Source: Bacteroidota bacterium (lineage in GTDB: Bacteria > Bacteroidota > Bacteroidia > Flavobacteriales > Weeksellaceae). From it: a DNA stretch of 16,737 nt. Each line of letters opens with the position of its first letter. The stretch's first letter is position 1. The notes below the pieces were generated by a model. It ran no database searches. It was not told where the DNA came from and saw only the letters and a program-made list of their open reading frames with translations. Below, piece after piece: positions 1-7,303 of this stretch. The DNA lies in NCBI GenBank assembly GCA_018266965.1, contig JAFDZJ010000300.1, forward strand, positions 1 to 16,737. Reading direction: 5' to 3'. The position numbers were made by a program, and so were the translations under genes.

Positions 1-1168
1 CAGTCAGCAACTCAACAATTTGAATAGTAAAATTGCAGAGCTTGAAAAGGATTTGGACTCTTTCCCGGAAAAACAAAGGAAATATTTGGATGTAGAAAGA
101 GGACACAATATGGTAGAAGCCGCCTACAATAGTTTGCTTTCCAAACAAAACGAAACCCAACTTCGGGTGGCAGGTAACAAATCCGACATCAATGTAATTG
201 ATAGAGCCAAAAACCTAAACCAACCACCTATTGCACCAGATATTAATGGTACAAAATACACTATTATTGGTGGATTGTTAGCCATACCTTTATTGTTTTT
301 ATTGGGAGTAGAATTTTTGGATAATAAAATCCGTAATATAAAAGAGCTTTTGAATGCAACAAAAATCCCACTTTTGGGTGTCATTGGAAGTAATCAACAC
401 GACAATAACCTAACAGTATTACAACAATCGAAATCATCAATATCCGAAGCATTCCGAGGAATTAGGGCTAATCTTAGATTTTTACATTCCGAAGATGACA
501 GCTCCAAAGTTATTTTGGTAACATCTTCTGTTGGCGGTGAGGGAAAAACTTATGTATCTATCAATATCGCTTCCGTAATGGCTCTTAGTGGAAAGAAAAC
601 TATCTTGTTGGGCATGGATCTTAGAAAGCCAAAGATATTTGGAGATTTCAAAATAAACAACAAATATGGTATTTCTAATTATTTGTCCGGAGAAGCTTCG
701 TTGGAACAAATTATCAATCCAACGGAAGTACCATCTTTATTTGTTGTAACAGCAGGACCTATCCCACCAAATCCATCGGAACTATTGATGAGCGACAAAA
801 ATATAAACTTTATTAATGAATTAAGAAAAGACTTTGATTACATTGTTATAGATTCCCCACCAGTAGGATTGGTAGCAGATTCTTATGAGTTAATGAAAGT
901 TTCCGATGCCAATGTATATGTTGTAAGACACGAATATACTGAAAAGTATATGCTGAAAATGATTGCCGAAAAATATCGTGACAAAGAAGTTTCGCATCTA
1001 GGTTTGGTCTATAACGATTATCAAGTGAAACAAGGTTATGGTTACGGTTACGGCTATGGCTACGGTTACGGATATGGCTATGGTTATTTTGATGAAGATA
1101 AAAATTACCAAGAACCGGTACTGCTAAAAATAAAAAATAAAATTTCTAGAATATTCAATAAAAATTAA
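1..1168 (+). CDS. Wzc-type polysaccharide co-polymerase / tyrosine autokinase, 5'-truncated by window edge
   Basis: This is the C-terminal part of a bacterial tyrosine kinase that drives chain-length control and export of capsule or exopolysaccharide at the inner membrane. The reading frame is open from base 2, so the real start lies outside the window. In order one sees the end of the periplasmic coiled-coil and GNVR-like segment (bp 20-215), the second membrane helix (about bp 260-316), then a cytoplasmic P-loop kinase: Walker A GGEGKT (bp 533-550), a Walker A'-like ILLGMDLRKP (bp 602-631) and Walker B IVIDSPP (Asp at bp 851). In the family consensus Walker A' begins with an Asp that is Gly here. 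The tail carries nine Gly-Tyr pairs (bp 1034-1087), presumably the autophosphorylated tyrosine cluster. A terminator follows directly. The family call is secure; the specific polymer is unknown. Confidence 0.93.
   Translation, partial: SQQLNNLNSKIAELEKDLDSFPEKQRKYLDVERGHNMVEAAYNSLLSKQNETQLRVAGNKSDINVIDRAKNLNQPPIAPDINGTKYTIIGGLLAIPLLFLLGVEFLDNKIRNIKELLNATKIPLLGVIGSNQHDNNLTVLQQSKSSISEAFRGIRANLRFLHSEDDSSKVILVTSSVGGEGKTYVSINIASVMALSGKKTILLGMDLRKPKIFGDFKINNKYGISNYLSGEASLEQIINPTEVPSLFVVTAGPIPPNPSELLMSDKNINFINELRKDFDYIVIDSPPVGLVADSYELMKVSDANVYVVRHEYTEKYMLKMIAEKYRDKEVSHLGLVYNDYQVKQGYGYGYGYGYGYGYGYGYFDEDKNYQEPVLLKIKNKISRIFNKN
1034..1087 (+). repeat. Hexanucleotide repeat encoding nine Gly-Tyr pairs
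   Basis: Nine tandem six-base units of the form GGN-TAY encode an uninterrupted Gly-Tyr repeat in the kinase tail. The third codon positions vary (GGT, GGC, GGA; TAT, TAC), so the protein repeat is kept while the DNA repeat is imperfect. The tyrosines occupy the place of the autophosphorylation cluster of BY-kinases. Confidence 0.9.
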
Positions 1169-1175
1169 TACTTTT

Positions 1176-1200
1176 AGTCCCTTGTAATAAAGGGACTTTT
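1176..1200 (+). terminator. Intrinsic terminator after the tyrosine kinase gene
   Basis: A perfect 8-bp stem (AGTCCCTT at 1176-1183 with AAGGGACT at 1190-1197) closes a 6-base loop and runs into TTTT. It starts 7 bases after the stop codon of the kinase gene and separates it from the porG-like operon. Confidence 0.8.
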
Positions 1201-1372
1201 AGTTGCAAATAATTCATTAATGAAAAATAAATACAATAGATTTGCGTTGTAAATGAAAATAATCTTTCAAATCTAGATATTTAACATATTATTATGAATT
1301 TTAGTAACATAAAAATGTTTTATATTTGCAGAAATTAAGATTTAAAAAAATAACCATAAACCAATTTCTTCT
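1201..1372 (+). promoter_or_regulatory. Promoter region of the porG-uppS-bamA-skp operon
   Basis: This gap holds two matches to the Bacteroidota -7 consensus TAnnTTTG: TAGATTTG at 1237-1244 and TATATTTG at 1321-1328. The second would give a leader of about 40 bases. Neither has a clean TTG -33 element at 17-23 bp; the nearest upstream triplets are TTA. No coding sequence or RNA gene is visible here. Confidence 0.5.
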
Positions 1373-2266
1373 ATGAATAAAAAATTATTATATAGTCTTA
1401 TGACAGCTTTTGTGTCCATAACCAGTTTCAAGGCACAAAGACATGAGATAGGTGTGAAAGCAGGAATGACTAATTTGGTAGGAGATATTGGGCAGACAGA
1501 ATTTATTTTGCAACAACCTATGAGCCTTAGTAATCTTTCCGAAAATGGATTGCCAGCATATATTGGCGGATTGTACAGAATGAATTTCAACCCCTACCAA
1601 ACTCTCCGTTTTGATGTTGGTTATTCTCATGTACAATTTGATGACAGAATGGCAAAAGAGGAATATAGAAGAAATAGAAAAATGTGGGGAACTAATAATA
1701 TCTTGTCGGCAAGTGCTATTTTCGAGTACAATTTCCTTCCGGTAAACAACGAACAAAAAGGAATGTTGAGTCCTTATATATTTGCTGGTATTGGAGGTAT
1801 GGTTTTCGATGTTACCCAAGCAACACTCAACCACGATTTCAAAAGAGATACCGATGGTGCAGCACTCGCTCCACAAAATGAAATAGACTTTGTAACAACA
1901 GCCACCTATTCCACAGGAAAAAGAGCTACCATGTATATCCCTTTCGGAGTTGGGTTGAAATATAAATTCAACAACAATTGGATGCTTTTTGGAGAACTGA
2001 TGTTTAGCCCGACGCTTTCCGACCAATTGGATTATAGCAAACTAATAGAAAAAGATGTCAAATCTAGTTTCAACTCCGATATTTTGGATCCTACAACTGG
2101 AAGATCTTTGTTGATGTCTTCTCCTTATTTTAATGTATCCAAAGAAAGAGAACAATATTTCATCAACGAAAGAACAGTTGGTGATACTCGTTCCAAAGAT
2201 TGGATTAATAGTGTTACTGTTGGACTTTCTTATTCATTCGGAAGACCACCTTGTTATTGTGATTAA
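1373..2266 (+). CDS. porG: DUF6089 / PorG-like outer-membrane beta-barrel protein
   Basis: This 297-residue exported protein has a signal peptide (MNKKLLYSLMTAFVSITSFKAQ, cleavage near residue 22) and then alternating aromatic and hydrophobic strands, ending in VGLSYSFG, as expected of a small outer-membrane barrel. The order with uppS, bamA and two skp genes matches the arrangement in Porphyromonas gingivalis, where the first gene encodes PorG, an outer-membrane protein associated with the PorK/PorN ring of the type IX secretion system. The symbol is therefore based on context and overall protein type. Two cysteines lie at the very C-terminus (CYCD). The uppS start lies 7 bases after its stop, so the genes are surely co-transcribed. 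It could instead be a general envelope barrel without a direct secretion role. Confidence 0.72.
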   Translation: MNKKLLYSLMTAFVSITSFKAQRHEIGVKAGMTNLVGDIGQTEFILQQPMSLSNLSENGLPAYIGGLYRMNFNPYQTLRFDVGYSHVQFDDRMAKEEYRRNRKMWGTNNILSASAIFEYNFLPVNNEQKGMLSPYIFAGIGGMVFDVTQATLNHDFKRDTDGAALAPQNEIDFVTTATYSTGKRATMYIPFGVGLKYKFNNNWMLFGELMFSPTLSDQLDYSKLIEKDVKSSFNSDILDPTTGRSLLMSSPYFNVSKEREQYFINERTVGDTRSKDWINSVTVGLSYSFGRPPCYCD

Positions 2267-2273
2267 AAAAAAT

Positions 2274-3020
2274 ATGTCATCTTATAAAGATAAATTAAAT
2301 TTAGAAAACTTACCACAACATGTTGCCATCATCATGGATGGTAACGGCAGATGGGCAAAAACTAAAGGCGAAGAAAGAACCTTTGGACACAAAAATGCAA
2401 TAGATGCAGTCAGAAGTGCCATCAATGCTTGTAATGAAATAGGAATTCCCTATCTTACATTATATACTTTTTCTTCGGAAAATTGGAATAGACCCAAAGA
2501 CGAAGTTAATGAATTGATGAATTTGCTTTCCGAAACGCTTTTGCTAGAAGCAGAAGATATTTTCAACAAAGGACTTAGGTTGCATGTAATAGGAAATATA
2601 GACAAACTACCTTTACTGGTAAAAGAACAATTACAAAACCTTATGGATATTACTAAAGACAATACCAAAGGTAATCTTGTATTGGCGTTGAGCTATGGAT
2701 CCAAAGATGAAATAATAGAAGCAGTAAAAAAAATAAGTTCACAAGTAAAAAATGGCTCATTAGAAATAGAAAATATCAACGAAGATGTTTTCGAGCAAAA
2801 TCTATATACCAAAGAAATACCTCCTGTTGATTTACTGATCAGGACAAGTGGAGAAGTTAGGGTAAGCAACTTTTTACTTTGGCAAATTGCCTATGCAGAA
2901 ATGCAATTTCTAGATGTTTTGTGGCCGGATTTCAACAGAGAAACATTTTTCCAGTGTATCTATAATTTCCAAAACACCGAAAGAAGGTTCGGAAAAACCA
3001 CTGAACAAGTTACCCAATAA
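2274..3020 (+). CDS. uppS: Isoprenyl transferase, undecaprenyl diphosphate synthase
   Basis: The enzyme condenses eight isopentenyl diphosphates onto farnesyl diphosphate in cis to make undecaprenyl diphosphate, the lipid carrier for peptidoglycan and surface glycans. It acts at the inner face of the cytoplasmic membrane. The 248-residue length is normal for the family. Visible motifs are HVAIIMDGNGRWA with catalytic Asp22, FGH (His39), FSSENWNRP (residues 66-74) and the C-terminal signature LLIRTSGEVRVSNFLLW (187-203) followed by DVLWPDF. I chose the ATG at 2274 because the frame upstream of it overlaps the porG-like gene and lacks family sequence, whereas the conserved region begins soon after this ATG. 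It lies between the PorG-like gene (7-bp gap) and bamA (42-bp gap). Confidence 0.96.
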   Translation: MSSYKDKLNLENLPQHVAIIMDGNGRWAKTKGEERTFGHKNAIDAVRSAINACNEIGIPYLTLYTFSSENWNRPKDEVNELMNLLSETLLLEAEDIFNKGLRLHVIGNIDKLPLLVKEQLQNLMDITKDNTKGNLVLALSYGSKDEIIEAVKKISSQVKNGSLEIENINEDVFEQNLYTKEIPPVDLLIRTSGEVRVSNFLLWQIAYAEMQFLDVLWPDFNRETFFQCIYNFQNTERRFGKTTEQVTQ

Positions 3021-3062
3021 TTCACAGAATAATTCAATTTTTTAAAGATAGAAAATACAATA

Positions 3063-5603
3063 ATGAAGTTCAAATTCATACCAGTTCTCATGTTTGCGGC
3101 TACAACGCATTTTTATGCTCAAGTTACCCAAAATAGTAATTCTAATAACGCCCAAACTGTTTATACACAAGCACAATCCGGCAAATACATATTGAAAGAC
3201 ATTGTGGTAGATGGGGTAAAAAGATATACCCCTACACAAATCTTAAGATTCACCGGACTCAACAAAGGTGAAAATGTAGAAATACCAGGCTCAAAAATCT
3301 CCAATGCCATAAAAAAACTTTGGGATACCCAATCTTTTTCCGAAGTAGAAGTATATGTGCAAAATATTGATGGAGACAATATTATCCTAAAATTCCATCT
3401 TCAAGACCTAAAAGAATTGGGTGAAGTAAAATTTGTAGGCAAAGGAATTGGAAAATCTAAAAATGAAAAATTCATAAAAGACAACAAACTGAAACCTGGG
3501 ACAAAAATTACCCAAGACCTTATCGCTAATCTGAAAAATAATATTCCACAAGAATATATCAAAAAAGGTTATGCTGATGCAAAAATATCTATTGAGCAAA
3601 AAGAGAACGCTCAAAATCCAGATATGATGAACTGGACAATAGATGTGGACAAAGGCAAAAGAATAAAAATAGACCATATTACCTTCCAAGGAAACAAAGA
3701 AATATCTAGTGCCAAATTGAAGAAAAAAGGTTTCAAAGAAACCAAAGAAAAAAGATTTGGTATTGGTGGAATTTTGAAGTCTTCCAAATTCATCAAAGAA
3801 AAATACAACGATGACAAAATCAACCTAATCAATTACTACAATTCATTAGGATACAGAGATGCTACCATAGTATCGGATTCCGTCTATCGAAACAAAAAAG
3901 ACAACAATTACGAAATAAATGTAAACCTAAAAGAAGGTAAAAAATATTATATCGGAGATATATCATTTGTAGGAAATACCGCTTTCTCTACCGAGGCTTT
4001 GGAAAAAATATTGGGTTACAAAAGAGGAGATATTTATGATGCTGTTGGATTCAACAAAAAAGTTGGAGAAGATGGAGGAAAAGAAGACGATTCGGACATC
4101 AAATCCGTGTATATGAACAATGGTTATCTTTTCTCAACTGTAACTCCTGTTGAGAAATCTGTTGCCGGAGACTCTATAAATCTGGAAGTTAGGATTAATG
4201 AAGGTGAAAAAGCCAGTTGGAATCATGTAACATGGAGTGGAAATACTACTACTCATGATCATGTTGTACTTCGTGCACTTCGTACAAAACCAGGAAGTCT
4301 TTTCAGAAAAGGAGATATCAAAAGAACTTATTTCGATTTGGCATCTATGCAATTCTTTGATCCACAACAGATAAAATACGATATTAACCCCAACCAACAA
4401 GACAACACGGTTGATGTTAATTGGGGATTGGTAGAGAAAGGGTCTTCGCAAGTACAACTACAAGCTGGTTATGGTGGTAATTCATTTATCGGTACACTTG
4501 GATTGACATTCAATAATTTCTCATTACGAAATTTCTTAAAATTCAAAGATTTCCGACCTGTACCACAAGGTGATGGACAAACACTATCTCTACAAGCACA
4601 GGCAGGGGTTTATTTCCAAAATTATGGATTATCTTTTACCGAACCTTGGTTATTTGGCACCAAACCAACAGCTCTTACAGTAAGTGTTAATCAATCTTTG
4701 GTAAATTACACAGACGCTTACGGAGCTGCTCAAAAACTAAATATTTTTTCGGCAAGTGCGGGATTAAACCGACTTTTGAAATGGCCGGATGATTATTTCT
4801 CTCTTTACACAGGTTTGCAGTTTCAAGCCTATAACTTCAAAAACTATCCATTTAATTTTGGTAATACTGTTGAATATAATGGTGTAGCAAACAATTTTAG
4901 TTTGAACCTTGGATTGAGTAGAAATTCTGCTGGTTACGACCCAATTTTCCCAACGGAAGGTTCCAACATTGAAGCGTCTTTGAAAATTACACCTCCATAT
5001 TCTTTGTTTTCCAAAAGAGATTATTCTACCATGTCTCCAATAGAAAAATATAAATGGTTAGAGTTTTACAAAATAAAATTCAAAGCTGATACTTATAACC
5101 AGATTATTGGTAAATTAGTATTAAGAACAACAGGAGAAATGGGATTCCTTAGTGGATTAAACAGCGAACTTGGCGCTCCACCTTTTGAGAGATTTTATGT
5201 TGGTGGTACTGGTTTGTTCGGCGGAAGATACGATGGTAGAGAACTTATCCCACTCCGAGGTTATGAAAACGCCTCTACAACTGGTGGTGTAGCCGGAGAT
5301 ATCACTCCTGCTGGTGGAGGTACTATTTACAATAGATTTGCTTTGGAGCTACGATATCCAATTTCCCTTAACCAAACAGCAAAAATATATGCACTATCTT
5401 TTGTAGAAGGTGGAAATGTTTGGAACTCTTGGAATAACTACAATCCTTTCCAATTGAAAAGATCTGCAGGGGTCGGAATTAGAGTTTATATGGGAGCATT
5501 TGGATTGATAGGTTTCGATTTTGCGTATGGTTTCGACAAGCCTTTGTACAGCAACGATCCTTCCGGATGGAAAACACACTTCCTCATGAATCAATCATTG
5601 TAA
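3063..5603 (+). CDS. bamA: BamA, outer-membrane protein assembly factor
   Basis: This is the central barrel of the BAM machine, which folds and inserts beta-barrel proteins into the outer membrane. The 846-residue product starts with a signal peptide (cleavage after about residue 19, HFYA|QV). Five POTRA repeats follow, at roughly 42-115, 116-198, 199-292, 293-382 and 383-461. Successive repeats show V.GN-type cores such as FQGNKEIS, FVGNTAFS and WSGNTTTH. The remaining 385 or so residues form the Omp85 barrel. LRGYEN near the end of the barrel corresponds to the conserved (V/I)RG(F/Y) motif of loop 6. The chain ends in Leu rather than the usual terminal Phe. The skp gene begins 11 bases downstream, which fits shared expression of chaperone and insertase. 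Confidence 0.95.
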   Translation: MKFKFIPVLMFAATTHFYAQVTQNSNSNNAQTVYTQAQSGKYILKDIVVDGVKRYTPTQILRFTGLNKGENVEIPGSKISNAIKKLWDTQSFSEVEVYVQNIDGDNIILKFHLQDLKELGEVKFVGKGIGKSKNEKFIKDNKLKPGTKITQDLIANLKNNIPQEYIKKGYADAKISIEQKENAQNPDMMNWTIDVDKGKRIKIDHITFQGNKEISSAKLKKKGFKETKEKRFGIGGILKSSKFIKEKYNDDKINLINYYNSLGYRDATIVSDSVYRNKKDNNYEINVNLKEGKKYYIGDISFVGNTAFSTEALEKILGYKRGDIYDAVGFNKKVGEDGGKEDDSDIKSVYMNNGYLFSTVTPVEKSVAGDSINLEVRINEGEKASWNHVTWSGNTTTHDHVVLRALRTKPGSLFRKGDIKRTYFDLASMQFFDPQQIKYDINPNQQDNTVDVNWGLVEKGSSQVQLQAGYGGNSFIGTLGLTFNNFSLRNFLKFKDFRPVPQGDGQTLSLQAQAGVYFQNYGLSFTEPWLFGTKPTALTVSVNQSLVNYTDAYGAAQKLNIFSASAGLNRLLKWPDDYFSLYTGLQFQAYNFKNYPFNFGNTVEYNGVANNFSLNLGLSRNSAGYDPIFPTEGSNIEASLKITPPYSLFSKRDYSTMSPIEKYKWLEFYKIKFKADTYNQIIGKLVLRTTGEMGFLSGLNSELGAPPFERFYVGGTGLFGGRYDGRELIPLRGYENASTTGGVAGDITPAGGGTIYNRFALELRYPISLNQTAKIYALSFVEGGNVWNSWNNYNPFQLKRSAGVGIRVYMGAFGLIGFDFAYGFDKPLYSNDPSGWKTHFLMNQSL

Positions 5604-5614
5604 AATTTATTATC

Positions 5615-6196
5615 ATGAAATTTTTCTTGAAATCATTCATTATAATTTTGGTAATATTTTCAACATCGTACCAAGCTCAAAAAATTGGTGTTGTAGATAC
5701 CGAATATATTTTGGACAAAATACCAGAATACAAAGACGCAGAAGCCAGATTAAATACCCAAATTGAGACTTGGAAAACAAACCTCCAAAATCTACAATCC
5801 GAGTATGATCGAAAAAAAGCAGCTTTTGATAATGAAAGAGTACTTTTGATTGGTGACCAACTGAAACAACGAGAAAAAGAAGTTTTGGATTTAGAGAAAA
5901 ACATCAAAACAACTACCAGTCTTAGATTTAGTTCCAATGGGGAAATTAACCAACTTAGAAAGAATTTGGTCGAACCTTTTCAAGATAAAATTTGGAATGC
6001 TATGAAAGTCATTTCAGAAAAAAATGGATTGGGCATAGTTCTTGATAAGAGCAATAATGTTAATGTAATTTTTCTTCAAAAAAGATATGATTATACCGAT
6101 AAAGTATTGGATTATCTACTAAAAGGAGATGCGGCTTCCAAGAAAAATGCCGAAAAAGAAAGAAAAATAAAAGAGAAAGAAAACAAAACAAAATAG
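5615..6196 (+). CDS. Skp/OmpH-family periplasmic chaperone (first copy)
   Basis: Skp proteins hold unfolded outer-membrane proteins in the periplasm and hand them to BamA. The 193-residue product has a signal peptide (MKFFLKSFIIILVIFSTSYQA, then QKIGVVD) and the family start KIGVVDTEYILDKIPEY. A long charged heptad region follows (about residues 45-125), forming the tentacle coiled coil, and the chain returns to a beta-strand core (NGLGIVLDKSNNVNVIFL). The C-terminus is a lysine-rich tail. The ATG at 5615 is preferred because it begins a proper signal peptide; longer starts overlap the end of bamA. It lies 11 bases after bamA and 49 before the second skp-like gene. Confidence 0.92.
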   Translation: MKFFLKSFIIILVIFSTSYQAQKIGVVDTEYILDKIPEYKDAEARLNTQIETWKTNLQNLQSEYDRKKAAFDNERVLLIGDQLKQREKEVLDLEKNIKTTTSLRFSSNGEINQLRKNLVEPFQDKIWNAMKVISEKNGLGIVLDKSNNVNVIFLQKRYDYTDKVLDYLLKGDAASKKNAEKERKIKEKENKTK

Positions 6197-6245
6197 TAAA
6201 TTAAAAAATCAAAAATTAGTAACTTTTAAATTATTTTATCATATT

Positions 6246-6746
6246 ATGAAAAAACTAAGTGTATTATTTGCTTCTGCAATGATGTTTTTAGCGGTTGGAA
6301 ATGCAAAATCTCAACAAAAATCCGCATTCATGGATTATCAAGATGTACTATCCCAAATGCCTGAAGCAAAAAAGGTAACTACTGATTTGGATGCGTTCAG
6401 CAAATCCAAAGAGGCTGAAATAAAAAAATTGGCAGATGCTTGGCAAGCCGATGTTAAAAAATATCAAGACGAGGCACCAAAAATGGCAGAAGCTCAAAGA
6501 AACGCAAAGGAAACTGAATTGCAAAAAACACAACAAAACCTACAACAAATGGCAAATACTGCACAAGCAGATTTGTTGAAAAAAAGAGAAACTCTTTTGA
6601 AACCAGTAGTAGATAAGCTGAATGCAGCAATCGCAAAAGTGGCAAAAGCAAATCTTTGGGATTATGTTATCGACACACAAGCTCTTATATACCACGCAGG
6701 TATAGATGCAGCACCAGATGTGAAGAAAGAATTAGGGATTAAATAG
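6246..6746 (+). CDS. Skp/OmpH-family periplasmic chaperone (second copy)
   Basis: This is a second, shorter Skp paralogue of 166 residues. A signal peptide (MKKLSVLFASAMMFLAVGNAKSQ) is followed by a short N-terminal strand (SAFMDYQDVLSQMPEAKKV). An alanine-, glutamine- and lysine-rich coiled coil spans about residues 45-120, and a C-terminal core reads AKANLWDYVIDTQALIYHAG. It aligns in layout with the first copy but lacks the lysine-rich tail. Tandem Skp genes after bamA are common in Bacteroidota. It is the last gene of the operon, with a terminator beginning 30 bases after its stop. The 49-bp gap before it contains TAACTTTT (6220-6227), one base off the -7 consensus, so a separate internal promoter is possible but weakly supported. 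Confidence 0.92.
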   Translation: MKKLSVLFASAMMFLAVGNAKSQQKSAFMDYQDVLSQMPEAKKVTTDLDAFSKSKEAEIKKLADAWQADVKKYQDEAPKMAEAQRNAKETELQKTQQNLQQMANTAQADLLKKRETLLKPVVDKLNAAIAKVAKANLWDYVIDTQALIYHAGIDAAPDVKKELGIK

Positions 6747-6775
6747 TAATAGCAACTATTCTTAAATGTAAATGG

Positions 6776-6801
6776 CTACCTTTTTATAAGGTAGTTTTTT
6801 T
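6776..6801 (+). terminator. Intrinsic terminator after the second skp gene
   Basis: A 7-bp stem (CTACCTT at 6776-6782 with AAGGTAG at 6788-6794) with a 5-base loop runs straight into seven T residues. It ends the porG-uppS-bamA-skp unit. The end of its T-run overlaps the -7 box of the next gene. Confidence 0.85.
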
Positions 6802-6808
6802 ATTTTTG
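6801..6808 (+). promoter_or_regulatory. -7 box of the thioesterase-rfbD operon
   Basis: TATTTTTG matches TAnnTTTG exactly and lies 4 bases before the ATG at 6813. Transcription would then begin at or within a base or two of the start codon, giving a leaderless messenger. No TTG -33 element is found at 17-23 bp; that space is taken by the preceding terminator stem. Confidence 0.5.
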
Positions 6809-6812
6809 CATT

Positions 6813-7301
6813 ATGATAAAAGAAATAATTTCAACAACTACCAAAATCCGATTTGCGGATTGTGATCCCATCGGACATCTTAACAACGCAAAATATATTG
6901 AATATATGCTCAATGCAAGAGAAGATCATGTCGAAATGCTATATGGTTTCTCTTATGAACAATATACACAAAGAACCGGTAATACTTGGATAGCAATACA
7001 AAATGAAATAGCATATCTTAAAGAATTAAAATATAACACTGTCGTGAATATTTCTAGCAGATTAATATGCCTAAATGAAAGAGTTTCCAAAGTAGAAATT
7101 ACGATAACCAATACAGATAATACAATTGTACATGCCGTTTTATGGGCTTCTGCAATATATTTCAACATGAAATCTAGAAAATCTGAAACGCTTCCTCCTA
7201 CAGAATTTGCTATTTTTGAAAAGGAGTTGCATCCTATTATAGAAACCGAATTCTCTGAAAGAGTACAAATGTATAGACAGAAAAATAAAACCAACAAATA
7301 G
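6813..7301 (+). CDS. Acyl-CoA thioesterase, 4HBT hotdog family
   Basis: This 162-residue protein is a single hotdog domain of the 4-hydroxybenzoyl-CoA thioesterase type, which hydrolyses acyl-CoA or acyl-ACP thioesters in the cytoplasm. The diagnostic stretch is RFADCDPIGHLNNAKYIEY (residues 13-31), with Asp18 in the position of the catalytic Asp and the HLNN turn before the central helix. The later strands (WIAIQNEIAYLKEL, VSKVEITI, HAVLWASAIYF) fit the fold. The substrate cannot be read from the sequence. The next gene, rfbD, starts 2 bases after its stop, so the two are co-transcribed, although no metabolic link between them is obvious. Confidence 0.85.
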   Translation: MIKEIISTTTKIRFADCDPIGHLNNAKYIEYMLNAREDHVEMLYGFSYEQYTQRTGNTWIAIQNEIAYLKELKYNTVVNISSRLICLNERVSKVEITITNTDNTIVHAVLWASAIYFNMKSRKSETLPPTEFAIFEKELHPIIETEFSERVQMYRQKNKTNK

Positions 7302-7303
7302 AC

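Noticed and set aside
20..22. TTG at position 20 as the start of the tyrosine kinase
   Set aside because: The frame is open to the left edge and the protein lacks its first membrane helix and most of its periplasmic domain, so the real start is outside the window.
1213..1224. 12-bp palindrome TTCATTAATGAA upstream of the porG-like gene as an operator
   Set aside because: Six-base AT-rich arms occur by chance several times in a window this size and composition; no second copy or regulator gene is nearby.
1388..2026. Minus-strand open frame of 212 codons inside the porG-like gene
   Set aside because: The plus-strand frame has a signal peptide, barrel pattern and operon context; the antisense translation resembles no family and has no promoter-like sequence.
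2133..2273. Longer start for uppS inside the porG-like gene
   Set aside because: The extra residues have no similarity to the family, overlap another gene and would add a hydrophobic segment foreign to UppS; the ATG at 2274 fits the usual length.
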